59,173 bases of DNA from Kitasatospora indigofera (GTDB lineage Bacteria; Actinomycetota; Actinomycetes; Streptomycetales; Streptomycetaceae). The stretch lies in contig NZ_BNBO01000056.1 of the NCBI RefSeq assembly GCF_014655955.1, positions 1 to 59,173 on the forward strand. Reading direction: 5' to 3'. Below the pieces are notes generated by a model. It worked only from the letters and a program-made list of their open reading frames with translations. It searched no databases and was not told the origin of the DNA. The position numbers and the translations under genes were made by a program. How positions within the stretch are numbered: position 1 is the first letter of the stretch; every line of letters starts with the position of its first letter. Shown here piece after piece: positions 59,130-59,173 of the stretch.

Positions 59130-59173
59130 GCCCGCACCCTGCGGGGCCCTGCGGCCTGTCGCAGGGTGCGGGC
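59130..59173 (+). terminator. 14-bp terminator after Cip1-like gene
   Basis: Arms 59130-59143 and 59160-59173 are perfectly complementary over 14 bp around a 16-base loop, 20 bases after the stop, at the very end of the window; the stem may continue beyond it. Confidence 0.88.

Overview
The window is very GC-rich with strong third-position GC bias, frequent GTG starts and densely overlapping ATGA/GTGA gene junctions. Its family repertoire (WhiB, GAF-ANTAR, F420-dependent oxidoreductases, GvpOAFGJLSK plus GvpY/GvpZ, a CebR-type operator, SugABC-LpqY) points to a streptomycete (Streptomyces or Kitasatospora). The many decaying genes and the segmental duplication suggest an accessory region such as a chromosome arm; that placement is inferred. 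I saw no rRNA, tRNA, CRISPR array or recognisable biosynthetic gene cluster.

Layout. 1-4.6 kb: small stress-type genes (CsbD, hydrophobic peptide, PRC-barrel, STAS antagonist, DUF3618-like with a broken DUF4235, WhiB). 5-8.3 kb: a tightly overlapping four-gene operon of acyl-CoA dehydrogenase, PIG-L deacetylase, NodS-like methyltransferase and GT2 glycosyltransferase. 8.4-10.7 kb: Rieske/DUF2231 protein, ferritin-like protein, DUF4235. 10.9-14.7 kb: pyruvate:quinone oxidoreductase and an FMN glutamate-synthase-like protein on the minus strand, then a CDF transporter fragment. 15-27 kb: DUF3040, SRPBCC, a nucleotidyltransferase, a PAS-GAF-SpoIIE-HATPase signalling protein whose phosphatase domain looks dead, a GT-like/PAP2 fusion, a fatty-acid desaturase, two GAF-ANTAR regulators and a PPOX F420 protein. 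27-30 kb: SRPBCC gene, broken phytoene-desaturase-like gene, zinc-ribbon gene and broken holin gene. 29.7-31.7 kb: minus-strand operon of an NPPY methyltransferase, a CDGSH protein and a heme-oxygenase-like diiron protein. 31.9-34.7 kb: Ser/Thr kinase, GlsB, hemerythrin, second CsbD.

34.8-41.1 kb holds the gas vesicle locus. Minus-strand gvpY-gvpZ diverges across about 0.5 kb from plus-strand gvpO-A-F-G-J-L-S-K. It is followed by a winged-helix regulator, two STAS genes (one a paralogue of the STAS gene at 2.7 kb, with a shared upstream element), an F420 oxidoreductase, an SDR, a PGPGW membrane protein and a CorA remnant. 48.2-52.5 kb is a complete LpqY-SugABC-type trehalose importer. 52.5-55.1 kb carries a frameshifted DUF6328 gene, a flavin reductase and a YihY/BrkB membrane protein.

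At 55.2-55.7 kb is a second copy of the zinc-ribbon region seen at 28.7-29.1 kb. It ends at an IS5-type transposase remnant. The last 3 kb encode a secreted AA10 LPMO with CBM2 and a CBM2-Cip1-like protein, downstream of a perfect CebR palindrome, so cellulose-oligomer control is predicted.

Overall the region combines stress and iron/redox proteins, partner-switching signalling parts (STAS, anti-sigma-type HATPase), a gas vesicle system, trehalose uptake and cellulose attack. At least nine broken genes lie among them. The best candidates for an undescribed system are the Nod-factor-like operon at 5-8.3 kb and the methyltransferase-CDGSH-diiron operon at 29.7-31.7 kb.
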